From: Bdellovibrio sp. KM01 | Lineage (GTDB): Bacteria; Bdellovibrionota; Bdellovibrionia; Bdellovibrionales; Bdellovibrionaceae | Length of the DNA: 64,000 bases | Assembly: GCF_013752535.1 (NCBI RefSeq) | Contig: NZ_CP058348.1 | Coordinates: 1,922,001-1,986,000, forward strand | Reading direction: 5' to 3' | Shown: one piece after another, positions 8,689 to 17,190 of the stretch | How positions within the stretch are numbered: position 1 is the stretch's first letter | Layout: each line of letters opens with the position of its first letter | Position numbers and translations under genes: made by a program | The notes under the pieces: generated by a model | Database searches by the model: none | Seen by the model: the letters and a program-made list of their open reading frames with translations, nothing else | Told to the model about the DNA's origin: nothing

Positions 8689-9624
8689 GTGACAAGAAAT
8701 TCTTTGATCATTTTAGTGGTGGCCTTGGTGATCGGCTTTGGAGTCTGGTTTACCAAATTTGGCCAAGAACTAAAAAGAACACAAGAAATCGTCAACGAAA
8801 AGAATGACGACACTCAACGCCTTTTACGTCGTCGTACCGCAGCCGTGACGGAACAGCCGGCCGTCGATACTTCCCTTCGCAAAGCTCAGTTGCAAAAAGA
8901 GATTCAGGATCTTTCCACGCAGCTATATCAAGAGAACCAAAAACTCGATTCTCAACGCAAATATCTGGATGATATCAGAAATAAAACCAATCCGGATCGC
9001 GTTGAGTTGAACTATCGCAACCAAATCAGCACAGCAAATCAAGAGATCCAGTCTTTGACAGACTTACTTCGGGGAGATCAATTCGTTGAGGCGGAAATTC
9101 AGCGCGAGGTCCAGCGCATTTCTACGGAAACAAGTACCGCAGCAAAGTTTTACACTGACCAAATGGATAAAAATATCAAAGATCAAGAGGCTATCATTCG
9201 TAGAACTCAAGAGGATCTCGAGTATTGGACAGGTAATTTAAATTATATGACCTTGCGCGATCAAAATGTCAGGATCTTGCAGCAACAGCTCGCCGCCCAA
9301 AACCAACAATTGCAGGATATGAAGGTTCAAAGACTGCAAATTTCGGCACAAGCTTTGGAGCAAACCCAAAACGCCCAAGCTCAAGCCCGCCAAATTGCCT
9401 CTGAAAATGCAGAGGCCCGCGCTGATATTCAAGATCAAATAGACTCTTTGCGTGATCAGATTCAAAGACTGGAGTACGCCTATAGACAAACTCGGTATGG
9501 GCAAATGTCTGCGCAGTCCCAAGTCAATCAGGCGGAAAGAAACTTACAGGGCCAGCAGGAAGTGATTCGCTCCATCCAAGAGCTCTTGCGGGAAAAACAA
9601 AGCGAATTTAATCAGCTTCAGTAG
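8689..9624 (+). CDS. Membrane-anchored coiled-coil protein
   Basis: A 311-residue protein starting with GTG at 8689, or TTG at 8704; the AGGAG at 8685 overlaps the first and is 14 bases from the second, so the start is uncertain. One N-terminal membrane helix (about residues 4-21) is followed by almost 290 residues of Gln/Glu/Arg-rich heptads, a long coiled coil with no globular domain. It begins 9 bases after the KH gene, in the same direction. Function unknown; a structural or scaffold role on the envelope is inferred. Confidence 0.8.
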   Translation: MTRNSLIILVVALVIGFGVWFTKFGQELKRTQEIVNEKNDDTQRLLRRRTAAVTEQPAVDTSLRKAQLQKEIQDLSTQLYQENQKLDSQRKYLDDIRNKTNPDRVELNYRNQISTANQEIQSLTDLLRGDQFVEAEIQREVQRISTETSTAAKFYTDQMDKNIKDQEAIIRRTQEDLEYWTGNLNYMTLRDQNVRILQQQLAAQNQQLQDMKVQRLQISAQALEQTQNAQAQARQIASENAEARADIQDQIDSLRDQIQRLEYAYRQTRYGQMSAQSQVNQAERNLQGQQEVIRSIQELLREKQSEFNQLQ

Positions 9625-9656
9625 ACCTTGTACTAAAACTGGTACATCATGATTTC

Positions 9657-10418
9657 ATGAAAAATAAAAAAACAGCCATTATTCTTTTCGTGATTATCAT
9701 CATCGTGATTGTTCTCGCTGTCATTTTCTTTCCGAAAAAAACGGGGACTGAGGCGGGGGAGCCGGGTGCAACAGTTGATTCGATACAGCCGCCGGTTATA
9801 CCAGAAAATAGAGTCACCCGCGTTCAGCTGCCTCAGGGAACAGATCAAGTGATTTATCACGATGAGGCTCAACCCGAAAAACCAGTGATTACTTTGAATG
9901 CAGGTAATTTTGAAAGCTTTGTTCTGAAGTGCTTTAAAGGAGAAAATTGCGTTTTGGGCGATGATCCCATGAAGATGTATCAGGACTTTAAGGCGGCTGG
10001 AAATAATCGGGCGATCGATAGTTTGATCTCGTTTTTACGTTCTAAATTAAGAAAGCCTGAATTCAAAGATCAGTACAAAGATATCGTAAAAAAGATGATA
10101 GAAGACTTTTACCCACCCGAAGAAAAGCAATTCCAGGAAGCTGCCTATTACAATTACCTGGGTGATTTAAATAAGTCTTTGGAATTGTATTTGGATCTAA
10201 AAGAAAAAGCAAAATTGAATCCGAAGCTTCACGAGGGATCCAACCTGAATATCGCAAGTACGTACTATGATTTAAGAAGGTATTCCGAGGCGCAACCATA
10301 CTATGAGGCCGCATTGGTGGATTTTACCTCCGGCAAACTGAAGGCCGATCCAGATCCAACACCATTTATTGAAGAGCGTATCTCTGAAATTAAAGCGCGA
10401 CTTTATCACACGCAATAA
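9657..10418 (+). CDS. Membrane-anchored TPR-like hypothetical protein
   Basis: A 253-residue protein with a lysine-rich start, a single helix rich in Ile/Val (about residues 7-25) and a Pro-rich linker. The C-terminal half (from about residue 150) has helix pairs with A-x-Y-Y-N-Y-L-G-D and Y-S-E-A-Q-P-Y-Y patterns typical of tetratricopeptide repeats, which bind proteins. It lies 32 bases after the coiled-coil gene and may be in the same transcript. No specific partner can be named. Confidence 0.78.
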   Translation: MKNKKTAIILFVIIIIVIVLAVIFFPKKTGTEAGEPGATVDSIQPPVIPENRVTRVQLPQGTDQVIYHDEAQPEKPVITLNAGNFESFVLKCFKGENCVLGDDPMKMYQDFKAAGNNRAIDSLISFLRSKLRKPEFKDQYKDIVKKMIEDFYPPEEKQFQEAAYYNYLGDLNKSLELYLDLKEKAKLNPKLHEGSNLNIASTYYDLRRYSEAQPYYEAALVDFTSGKLKADPDPTPFIEERISEIKARLYHTQ

Positions 10419-10423
10419 TACCT

Positions 10424-11350
10424 TTATTTAAAAAGTAAGATATCCTGGCGCAAAGACTCTTGAAGTAAAGGTCGTAAAGTTTCCAAGGATTTGATTCCGG
10501 TAAAAACGACCTCGAATTCAAGATCGATTTTGCCGTGCCATAATTCATTGTGGGCAACCACATCGTAGGTATTGATCTCGACTTCACCACGGCGATAGGC
10601 ACTCAGAAGCTGTTCCTTGGAATAAGGAATCAAATACGGTTCCTGCTTCTGAAACTTAAAATAGTTAACCGCAAAGTGAGTCCTGGCGCCAAAAGGGCCT
10701 GTTTGAATGGGTTTGCCATCCACCCATTGCTCGCGCTCCGTCTGGTTCATGACTCGGGAAAGATGAATTTGATCGGGGAGACTGGAAATAAAAATCTCAC
10801 CTTGGTCCACTGTTTTAATCGCACCCGTTTCATCTATATAAGAGGCCTTGAATCTGCGAATGATGGGATCATTGGAAATCCCATCACGGAACTGAAAAGA
10901 TCTATCTATGAAAGCGGCATATCCATTCGAACGAATTTGTTCAAACTCGATATCTCCATCGTGTTTGTTAATAAGCTTAACGATAAAAAGACCATAGCCA
11001 TCGACTAAATTGCCTGGCATCAATTTAACGTCGGCAACGGTGAAATCAGTCATGTGAACTTTGTTGTAAGCGCGGCCTTTTTCAATGGTGCGGGAATTTT
11101 CATGTAAAACAACCTCGGCCAATTTGGCAATTTGCTGTTTGATTTGGGTGTTTTGTGCAGAGTTTTCAGAGAGGTTTTTACTGATCATGCGTTTATAAAA
11201 CACACGCGGAACGCTCGTAACTTCTTCAGCAAAGACGTATTCGCAGCTATGGGCGCCATGGGCATGGAACGGCAATACAGCCGTAAACAGTATGAACAGC
11301 CATAGCGAAGCTTTAAGGTTTAAACCATCATAAATCCGTCGAATACTCAT
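10424..11350 (-). CDS. Hypothetical secreted protein with post-signal Cys motif
   Basis: The ATG at 11350 is preferred over a TTG at 11368; neither has a strong ribosome site. A signal peptide runs to about residue 33 (A-H-G-A). The mature N-terminus reads H-S-C-E-Y-V-F, similar to the A-P-x-C-x-x-V-F motif found in three neighbouring secreted proteins. The rest (about 270 residues) is not recognised. It is convergent with the TPR-like gene, with only 5 bases between, and divergent from the next gene at 11502. Confidence 0.75.
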   Translation of the reverse strand: MSIRRIYDGLNLKASLWLFILFTAVLPFHAHGAHSCEYVFAEEVTSVPRVFYKRMISKNLSENSAQNTQIKQQIAKLAEVVLHENSRTIEKGRAYNKVHMTDFTVADVKLMPGNLVDGYGLFIVKLINKHDGDIEFEQIRSNGYAAFIDRSFQFRDGISNDPIIRRFKASYIDETGAIKTVDQGEIFISSLPDQIHLSRVMNQTEREQWVDGKPIQTGPFGARTHFAVNYFKFQKQEPYLIPYSKEQLLSAYRRGEVEINTYDVVAHNELWHGKIDLEFEVVFTGIKSLETLRPLLQESLRQDILLFK

Positions 11351-11501
11351 AGTAATGAAGTATTGCAATCAAAGGACCAAGCCTTAAAAACGTCATTTGT
11401 CGACAGTGTTGCCATTGAATTCATTTAAAAACCTTTATACTCAGTTTGAGGTCGGCCTGATTCTGGCATTTCGTGGAGCAATGGCATTTGCAGGACGTCG
11501 A

Positions 11502-11942
11502 ATGAAATATCTATTTCTTATTGCACTGGTTTTTACGACCTTTGTAAGCTCCATATCTCAGGCGCAATCGGCTCCGAAATGCCAAGCAGTCTTCAGTGAT
11601 TCTGTAATTGGCAAAGTCACATCTGTAGAAGCTATTTCAGAAACAGTTATCAATAACGTCTTGATTGAAACCATCGAAGGCCATGGAAATATCACCAGTC
11701 GCTATTCTGTGAATCAATCTGAAGCATTGGAACTAGGCGAGAGATGGATGGGGCAAAAGTATTCCCAAATTGGCAAAGCTGGCAGCGGAGTTTTCGTAAG
11801 CGCTGATGGCAAAAGACGTTTTAGAATCGATAACAATTCGCTCTTAGGAAATCTCAGCCCACATAAACCCCATGTTCATTTGGAACTTGTGAATCCAATC
11901 ACTCAGATCGTTATTTCAAATAACCATATCATGTTAAAGTAG
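11502..11942 (+). CDS. Small secreted protein with toxin-like C-terminal domain
   Basis: The ATG at 11502 is chosen because AGGA lies six bases upstream and a signal peptide begins there (cleavage near S-Q-A); longer forms from 11481 or 11397 are possible. The mature N-terminus reads S-A-P-K-C-Q-A-V-F. The last 60 residues contain D-G-K-R-R-F-R-I-D and P-H-V-H-L-E, a pattern that I associate with small nuclease-like domains at the ends of polymorphic toxins; this match is from memory and unproven. No immunity gene is obvious beside it. Confidence 0.65.
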   Translation: MKYLFLIALVFTTFVSSISQAQSAPKCQAVFSDSVIGKVTSVEAISETVINNVLIETIEGHGNITSRYSVNQSEALELGERWMGQKYSQIGKAGSGVFVSADGKRRFRIDNNSLLGNLSPHKPHVHLELVNPITQIVISNNHIMLK

Positions 11943-12742
11943 TTGATTTTCGAGGTTAAAGCGGGTCTGGAAGGATACCTATAAAAGCTTCTGATAAGTT
12001 ATATTATGTAACGTTATGTATGTATCTGGTTTGATTAGAGGGCTTCTTTAAGGATTAAATCGCATATATTTGATCTGATATTTGGTGGGATTTGGATTCA
12101 TTTCAGCGATCAGATCCATTGAAACTCCCCATTCTGGCTGATTTAATGAATCGATCTTCGCTGATTATTTAAGCCTATATTTCTGCTGTTTAAACTCAAT
12201 CTTTTAATAATTTTAAACCTTCAAGCTCGACCTAAAATCAACATCCCTGAATTCATCGTTTAAAAGACCACCTTTAAACAGTCCTTTTTAAGGGTCTATT
12301 GATATGCACTAATTCTTAATCGTTTAATTAAAGCCAAATACGCATCAAAAACCTTACTTATTTGATGGTCCTTTTGAAGGTTTTAAAACGAACCATTTAA
12401 ATGCATCAATTTAGGTAGATATTTCGATGTAAATTCGATGCATTTTAAAGCTTCTGAATTTGGATCAAAAATCGATATGCTTAAAACTTGGTTTAAACAC
12501 ATAAAATCGAATCTAAATTGAGATTCGAAATATAAAATCTGATTTCAAACATCCAAATCAAATTCAAAGAATAGATTTTACCGCAGATCAATTTCGAATC
12601 ATTTCTTTATTGAATCTGATTGGAATGAGGGAAAAATTAACGAGCAAAATCAGAGAGATTAAACTTGAAATCAGAGTCCTGATTTAAGGCCTGGACCCTG
12701 ATATAAAGACGTTTTAAAGAAAATATCATTATGTTTCAATGG
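11943..12742. other. 800-base gene-free AT-rich stretch with many TTTAAA sites
   Basis: I find no gene, tRNA or terminator here. The stretch is clearly richer in A+T than the flanking genes. Between about 12189 and 12717 the palindrome TTTAAA occurs nine times, several within TTTTAAA or GTTTAAAC, and GATT/AATC words are also frequent. It separates two secreted-protein transcription units and presumably includes the 3' ends of both. Confidence 0.6.
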
Positions 12743-14317
12743 TTATCTGAAAATACGTGAACACAATGGCGCAGATATTGGATTATTTGGCAGGAAATTT
12801 TCCATAAACTTATATCCATCGCGTTTAAAATAGAATTTAAACACGGATTTCTTGGCTGCGCGATCTGTCCAAATTGTCACATTGGTATTTGTCTTTTCTG
12901 CGACAGTTTCTAAAAAGGCTTCCATCGTGTCATTGTTTGTTTGTCCAATAAAAGGACCTTCTTTATAAGCAACAACCTCATCAGGAAAGATAACTAATGG
13001 TGCCAGCAATTCGATTTCACCAGGATATTCCGACATGATATTTGGGAATAAACGACGACTGTCAATTCTTACGGCCAAAGTCCCGCCGTTAGGAATGTGT
13101 TTCATCTTGCCCTTATCATCGAGAATCTTTTTTCTACCCACGAACTTTGTGGCCACCCAAGGATCATAGGTAAACGACAGGAAGCTTGAACTTCTTGGTT
13201 CATGCGCATGGTTCGTCATTTGATCTGAAATTCCGACTACGGTCGCACCCGATTTGTACTTTTCAACAGCGATATCGCCATTCTGTAAGCGATTCGCTGA
13301 AAGAGATCTTAAACGTCTGGTATAGCTGCCTTGGTTCTTGGTTAAAACCGTCGACATAAAAGCCACGCGACTTTCACCATCAGGCATGTTTATACGTTGA
13401 ATTTTATCAGTCGCATAATCAACACCGCGAAACGCCACTGTTGATTTTGTTAAATCAGGATGACGAATAGCTTCTAGCCACAAATTCCAGGCACTGGATT
13501 CTGATGGAGACATTGAAGCCCAAGGTAGGAAATCAGAAATCATTTGCGCGACGGCCGGGCGATCATTTTTCAAAATTAAATCATTCAACTTATCAGCTTG
13601 AGATTCCCATTGTTCCAAGGTCTTGGTCTCAGATCTCCAGGTATCCGTTGATTTTTTCTGTAAGCGTTCAGATTTCAAAGCCAATTGATCCAATTCTTGT
13701 GCTTGTTTTGCGGAATCCTGAATCAAGCTTGGCAAAAGCCTTTGAATTCGACCCGATGTCTTAGTGATTTGCTCCAAAAACTCCGCCGTGGGTTGAGCAA
13801 AGGACGACTTTAACAGATCATTTTCAATATGAGCCAGACGGGCACGAGCGGCCAGACTCCCCTTTTCACTATTAAACTGTAATTCAGCCCAGGTGTGTGG
13901 TGAATCGAAAATCAATTTATCAAATTCACGGTCTGCTACACGAATATCTGCGCCTAAATCAAAATGACTCAGACGCGTGAATAACAAAAGGTTTTTAAAT
14001 AGCAATTCAGGCTTTTTTTCGACTGTTTCATCGTATTGAAGACGAATGGTAATGCCATCAGAACCATAACTAGAAACGATTCGACTGTGGCTTTCATTAT
14101 CGATCAATGGAACTTTTTCGATAGCTGTGACAGCGGCTTCGCGAAGTTCCAGTTGATTTTCATATATGCCACCACCATGTTTTCGGCTCATATTATCGCC
14201 AATTAAGAATGCTAGCTTACGAATGCTTTCATCAAACGACAGTTCCTGCGGAGGACCTGCAAAAGTGAAATTATGTATCAAAAGGATCGCAAGGACTACA
14301 TAAACACGGATGAACAT
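12743..14317 (-). CDS. Secreted protein with ADP-ribosyltransferase-like (R-S-E) core
   Basis: A 524-residue protein with a signal peptide (cleavage near F-A-G, residue 21). Residues 1-280 are mostly helical and unrecognised. Residues about 290-440 show the three marks of R-S-E mono-ADP-ribosyltransferases in the right order: A-F-R-G (Arg297), F-L-S-F-T (Ser381) and G-E-I-E-L-L (Glu434 and Glu436, an E-x-E pair). Such enzymes move ADP-ribose from NAD+ to a target. The C-terminus ends in S-A-P-L-C-S-R-I-F-R, a motif shared with neighbours. Its start overlaps the end of the upstream phosphorylase-like gene by 22 bases. The fold call is an inference from motifs. Confidence 0.78.
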   Translation of the reverse strand: MFIRVYVVLAILLIHNFTFAGPPQELSFDESIRKLAFLIGDNMSRKHGGGIYENQLELREAAVTAIEKVPLIDNESHSRIVSSYGSDGITIRLQYDETVEKKPELLFKNLLLFTRLSHFDLGADIRVADREFDKLIFDSPHTWAELQFNSEKGSLAARARLAHIENDLLKSSFAQPTAEFLEQITKTSGRIQRLLPSLIQDSAKQAQELDQLALKSERLQKKSTDTWRSETKTLEQWESQADKLNDLILKNDRPAVAQMISDFLPWASMSPSESSAWNLWLEAIRHPDLTKSTVAFRGVDYATDKIQRINMPDGESRVAFMSTVLTKNQGSYTRRLRSLSANRLQNGDIAVEKYKSGATVVGISDQMTNHAHEPRSSSFLSFTYDPWVATKFVGRKKILDDKGKMKHIPNGGTLAVRIDSRRLFPNIMSEYPGEIELLAPLVIFPDEVVAYKEGPFIGQTNNDTMEAFLETVAEKTNTNVTIWTDRAAKKSVFKFYFKRDGYKFMENFLPNNPISAPLCSRIFR

Positions 14318-16635
14318 CTTGGTGCTCCCATAGATCCAGTAAGTTCTTTCAGTCGATAATTACCAGAGATATCTATCTCTAAGCCAAAGCCAGACTTGGC
14401 TAGAACATCACGATACACTTCAAATAGAACATCTGAACTCAAAGTCGAAACTGAACGGCCTATAGAAGCCGCGGGATCTTTTGCATCAACCACACGAATA
14501 TCAAAGTACTTTTTCATAAAGTCCAAACTGGTCGGATTGATGTAAGCTTTTAACTGTTCCGCGCTCATTCCATCTGGAGCAATCACGAAAACTGTAGATT
14601 TCACTTTGGGATTGAAAGTACCCTTCATTATGTCTTCGCTGAAAACTTTTAAAGACTGTCCGCGAGGCAAAGCCTTTTGTGTATTTGCCAGTAAACTTCC
14701 GAGACTCTTCATCGAGAAGTCAAAATCAGCTCGTTTGAAATTTGGTTGCTTCATGATTGCAGTTAAATCTGATTCCGCCGTGAATCCAGCACGCATAGCT
14801 GTTTGTGCCATTTGGAATACTGAGATCGCATCACGGCTTGGGCTTAGCTCTGTTAGCTTGCGGAACAAGGCCTTAAATCGTGCATTTTGTGGAATCGGTT
14901 CATAGTTAGAAACAGGGGCACGAATTCCATTTTGAACGAAAAGGTTTTCTAAAAGCTTCAATTGATTGCGCTTACGTCGTGAAGATGATTGCGCAGCATG
15001 AGCCAAAGTCTCGTTCTCAGACCCTACAACGTCTGAAATCAAAAAATAAGTTTCTAGTTTCGTTTGTTCACCCATGATCTCGCGCAAATAACCTGTTTCA
15101 ACCTCAACAATATCGAATCCAGCAGCCGTTTTTTTAAGCCAGGCCTCTGTTTCTTCAAAAGGTGTGTGAACTTGCCCCACAACTGCCACGCGGTCTTGGG
15201 GTGTTGGTGCAAGATGACCCTGAGTAAAAGCTAGTTTTTTTCCGGAATGAGTTTGCACGACTCCACCACGGATGACATCCCCGACCTTAATACCTTTATT
15301 GGCCATAGCACCGGCCGTACCAATATAGACGATGTCCTTATGACCTGTGTCTTTCAAAGCTTGAGCGATTGGAACGATTTCATCTCCCCAGACCGCAGAA
15401 AACACACGCCAACGTTTAATCTGACCGTTTGAATCTTCCAATAAATAGTCACTGAACTCGTGGCTGGCTTGTTCTGACGTAAACTGAGCATACGAACGTG
15501 AAATACTATCGCCGTATTTTTCATAGACGTTTTCAATTTTGATACCGCTATTGTTAATAGCATCTAATTGAAAAGAAGATTCCTTCATCGCTCGCTGAGC
15601 CATGCCATTAAACTTAGATACTTGTGATGGTTTATCAACACCCATCGTTTTAAGCAGCTCAGAAGACTGAGTTTTAACGATATCCAGCATCCCAGCATCT
15701 CTGATAGCCGTTTCAAAGGCGCCTTTTTGACCGATTAAAACCTTATCTGCAACAGGTAGATTTTTGAAAATGTCTTTTAAGATGGCAGTCTGTTTTTCAT
15801 GGAAACGATCCGCATCACCATAGACAGTGACCTGGCCTTTTTTTGAAGCAAATGTTTTACCATCAAACTTAAGGGCCTTGATTTGATCCACAAAGTGTAA
15901 AATACGATCAGCACCGGAGATCAAATTCACCATATAAAAGTGCTTTTGAGTCTTGGGATTAAAAGCCAAATAAATCTTATTATAGTTTCTTGCCATGGGT
16001 TTGATCTCTTTCACAATTTCAAAACCATTTCTTTCCACGGTTTCAGTGAAGTCGCGTTGATCACCAATAATGAATGAAATATTGCGCTCGTTAATGATCG
16101 CGTCCCAAACGAAAGCACGGGTTGTTTTTTCAGAAATGTATCTTTCAACGTCCATCAGGTATTTTGATTCAAGACGTTCTTCTGGAATATCATTTAGGGG
16201 AGCATCCGCAAAATCCAAAGCCAATGGCTTTACGCCTTTAAACGCTTTTGGAGAGTCAGAAACAAATTTGGTCGCAAGTTTGTTTTTAAAGAAATTATAA
16301 TCCCATTTAAAATCTGCCGCGGTGGCTTTAAGTCCTGGAGCTTTCGTATTTACGATAGATAAAATCAATCCATCCCAATGAGCCGGGGTATTTAAAACCT
16401 TTGCATCTGATGTCGCCTTATAGATGTCTTCAGGAGTGATTGAATAAAGAGCTTTCACCAAGCTTGGATCGCGCTTGTTACTTAAAAAATCAGCTAGATT
16501 TAAGATGTAGAACTGAAGGCGATCTACCGCTAACAATCTATCCACAGATTCAACGACGGCAGCATCTCGCGCTGAATCTGCAAAGGCCTGAACCCCGATA
16601 TTGAATATAAATAGCAATACGAATAAAAAGCGCAC
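14296..16635 (-). CDS. Secreted protein with nucleoside-phosphorylase/nucleosidase-like domain
   Basis: The GTG at 16635 is chosen because GAGG lies six bases upstream and a signal peptide starts there; an ATG at 16719 would put 28 polar residues before it. The 779-residue product has an unrecognised N-terminal half. Residues about 405-575 resemble the PNP/UDP phosphorylase superfamily: G-T-A-G-A near 440, V-E-V-E-T near 510 and S-D-V-V-G-S-E near 534, the usual base- and ribose-binding points. The C-terminal 200 residues are unrecognised and end in G-A-P-R-C-S-S-V-F-M. Members are normally cytoplasmic, so a signal peptide is unusual. Confidence 0.78.
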   Translation of the reverse strand: MRFLFVLLFIFNIGVQAFADSARDAAVVESVDRLLAVDRLQFYILNLADFLSNKRDPSLVKALYSITPEDIYKATSDAKVLNTPAHWDGLILSIVNTKAPGLKATAADFKWDYNFFKNKLATKFVSDSPKAFKGVKPLALDFADAPLNDIPEERLESKYLMDVERYISEKTTRAFVWDAIINERNISFIIGDQRDFTETVERNGFEIVKEIKPMARNYNKIYLAFNPKTQKHFYMVNLISGADRILHFVDQIKALKFDGKTFASKKGQVTVYGDADRFHEKQTAILKDIFKNLPVADKVLIGQKGAFETAIRDAGMLDIVKTQSSELLKTMGVDKPSQVSKFNGMAQRAMKESSFQLDAINNSGIKIENVYEKYGDSISRSYAQFTSEQASHEFSDYLLEDSNGQIKRWRVFSAVWGDEIVPIAQALKDTGHKDIVYIGTAGAMANKGIKVGDVIRGGVVQTHSGKKLAFTQGHLAPTPQDRVAVVGQVHTPFEETEAWLKKTAAGFDIVEVETGYLREIMGEQTKLETYFLISDVVGSENETLAHAAQSSSRRKRNQLKLLENLFVQNGIRAPVSNYEPIPQNARFKALFRKLTELSPSRDAISVFQMAQTAMRAGFTAESDLTAIMKQPNFKRADFDFSMKSLGSLLANTQKALPRGQSLKVFSEDIMKGTFNPKVKSTVFVIAPDGMSAEQLKAYINPTSLDFMKKYFDIRVVDAKDPAASIGRSVSTLSSDVLFEVYRDVLAKSGFGLEIDISGNYRLKELTGSMGAPRCSSVFM

Positions 16636-16758
16636 ACGACACCTCAACGTGTTCCAGGTGCAAAACAGATGCGCAGTTAAGTATTTGATTTCATGTGATT
16701 TACAGGGGGAACTGAACACTCCCCGCGTGGATTGTCATCTAGGCGTATACAGAGCGTA

Positions 16759-16790
16759 CGTCTCAGAATGAGACGGGGAGTCTATTCCCC
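16759..16790. promoter_or_regulatory. Adjacent palindromes upstream of the secreted-enzyme operon
   Basis: CGTCTC-AGAAT-GAGACG (16759-16775) abuts GGGGA-GTCTAT-TCCCC (16775-16790). Neither has a T-run, so they do not look like intrinsic terminators. They lie about 125 bases upstream of the GTG at 16635 and just after the stop of the gene at 16790. They could be an operator or an RNA structure at the end of the lipoprotein transcript. Confidence 0.4.
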
Positions 16791-17167
16791 TATTCTGCCG
16801 TCCACTCTTTAAAGCCAGCTTTTTGAGCGGTCGCTAGATCTTTGCGATCAATTTCATAAACGTTGCAGTTACCCGTAGGGCTACCGCAAAGTTGAATGCG
16901 CATCATGCCGTCATTTGCATTTTTGCTGGAGTAAACTTGAACCGAGCCCAAGTCTTTTTGCATGTCAGCCAAGGGAATACGCTTCCCCTGACCGCATTGC
17001 AAAGAGCCATCTGGCTTAAATACTTTCACGCGATCCGATGTATTCGAAGTTGTCACGGCAGCTCCTGGTTCGGCTTGAGTCTTTTTCATTTTCTCGCCAC
17101 GGCAGTCACCATGAGAGCAAGCTGCCAAAATAAGGACTGGAATAATTGCTGTTACCCATTTTCTCAT
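16790..17167 (-). CDS. Small hypothetical lipoprotein
   Basis: A 125-residue protein with a lipoprotein signal ending in L-A-A-C at residue 16. The mature part has four or five further Cys residues, including C-G-Q-G and C-N-V-Y segments that may form disulfides. No family is recognised. It lies 23 bases downstream of bamB on the same strand, so it may be the last gene of that transcript. Confidence 0.75.
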   Translation of the reverse strand: MRKWVTAIIPVLILAACSHGDCRGEKMKKTQAEPGAAVTTSNTSDRVKVFKPDGSLQCGQGKRIPLADMQKDLGSVQVYSSKNANDGMMRIQLCGSPTGNCNVYEIDRKDLATAQKAGFKEWTAE

Positions 17168-17190
17168 CGTCTCACTCCCCGACCTTAATA

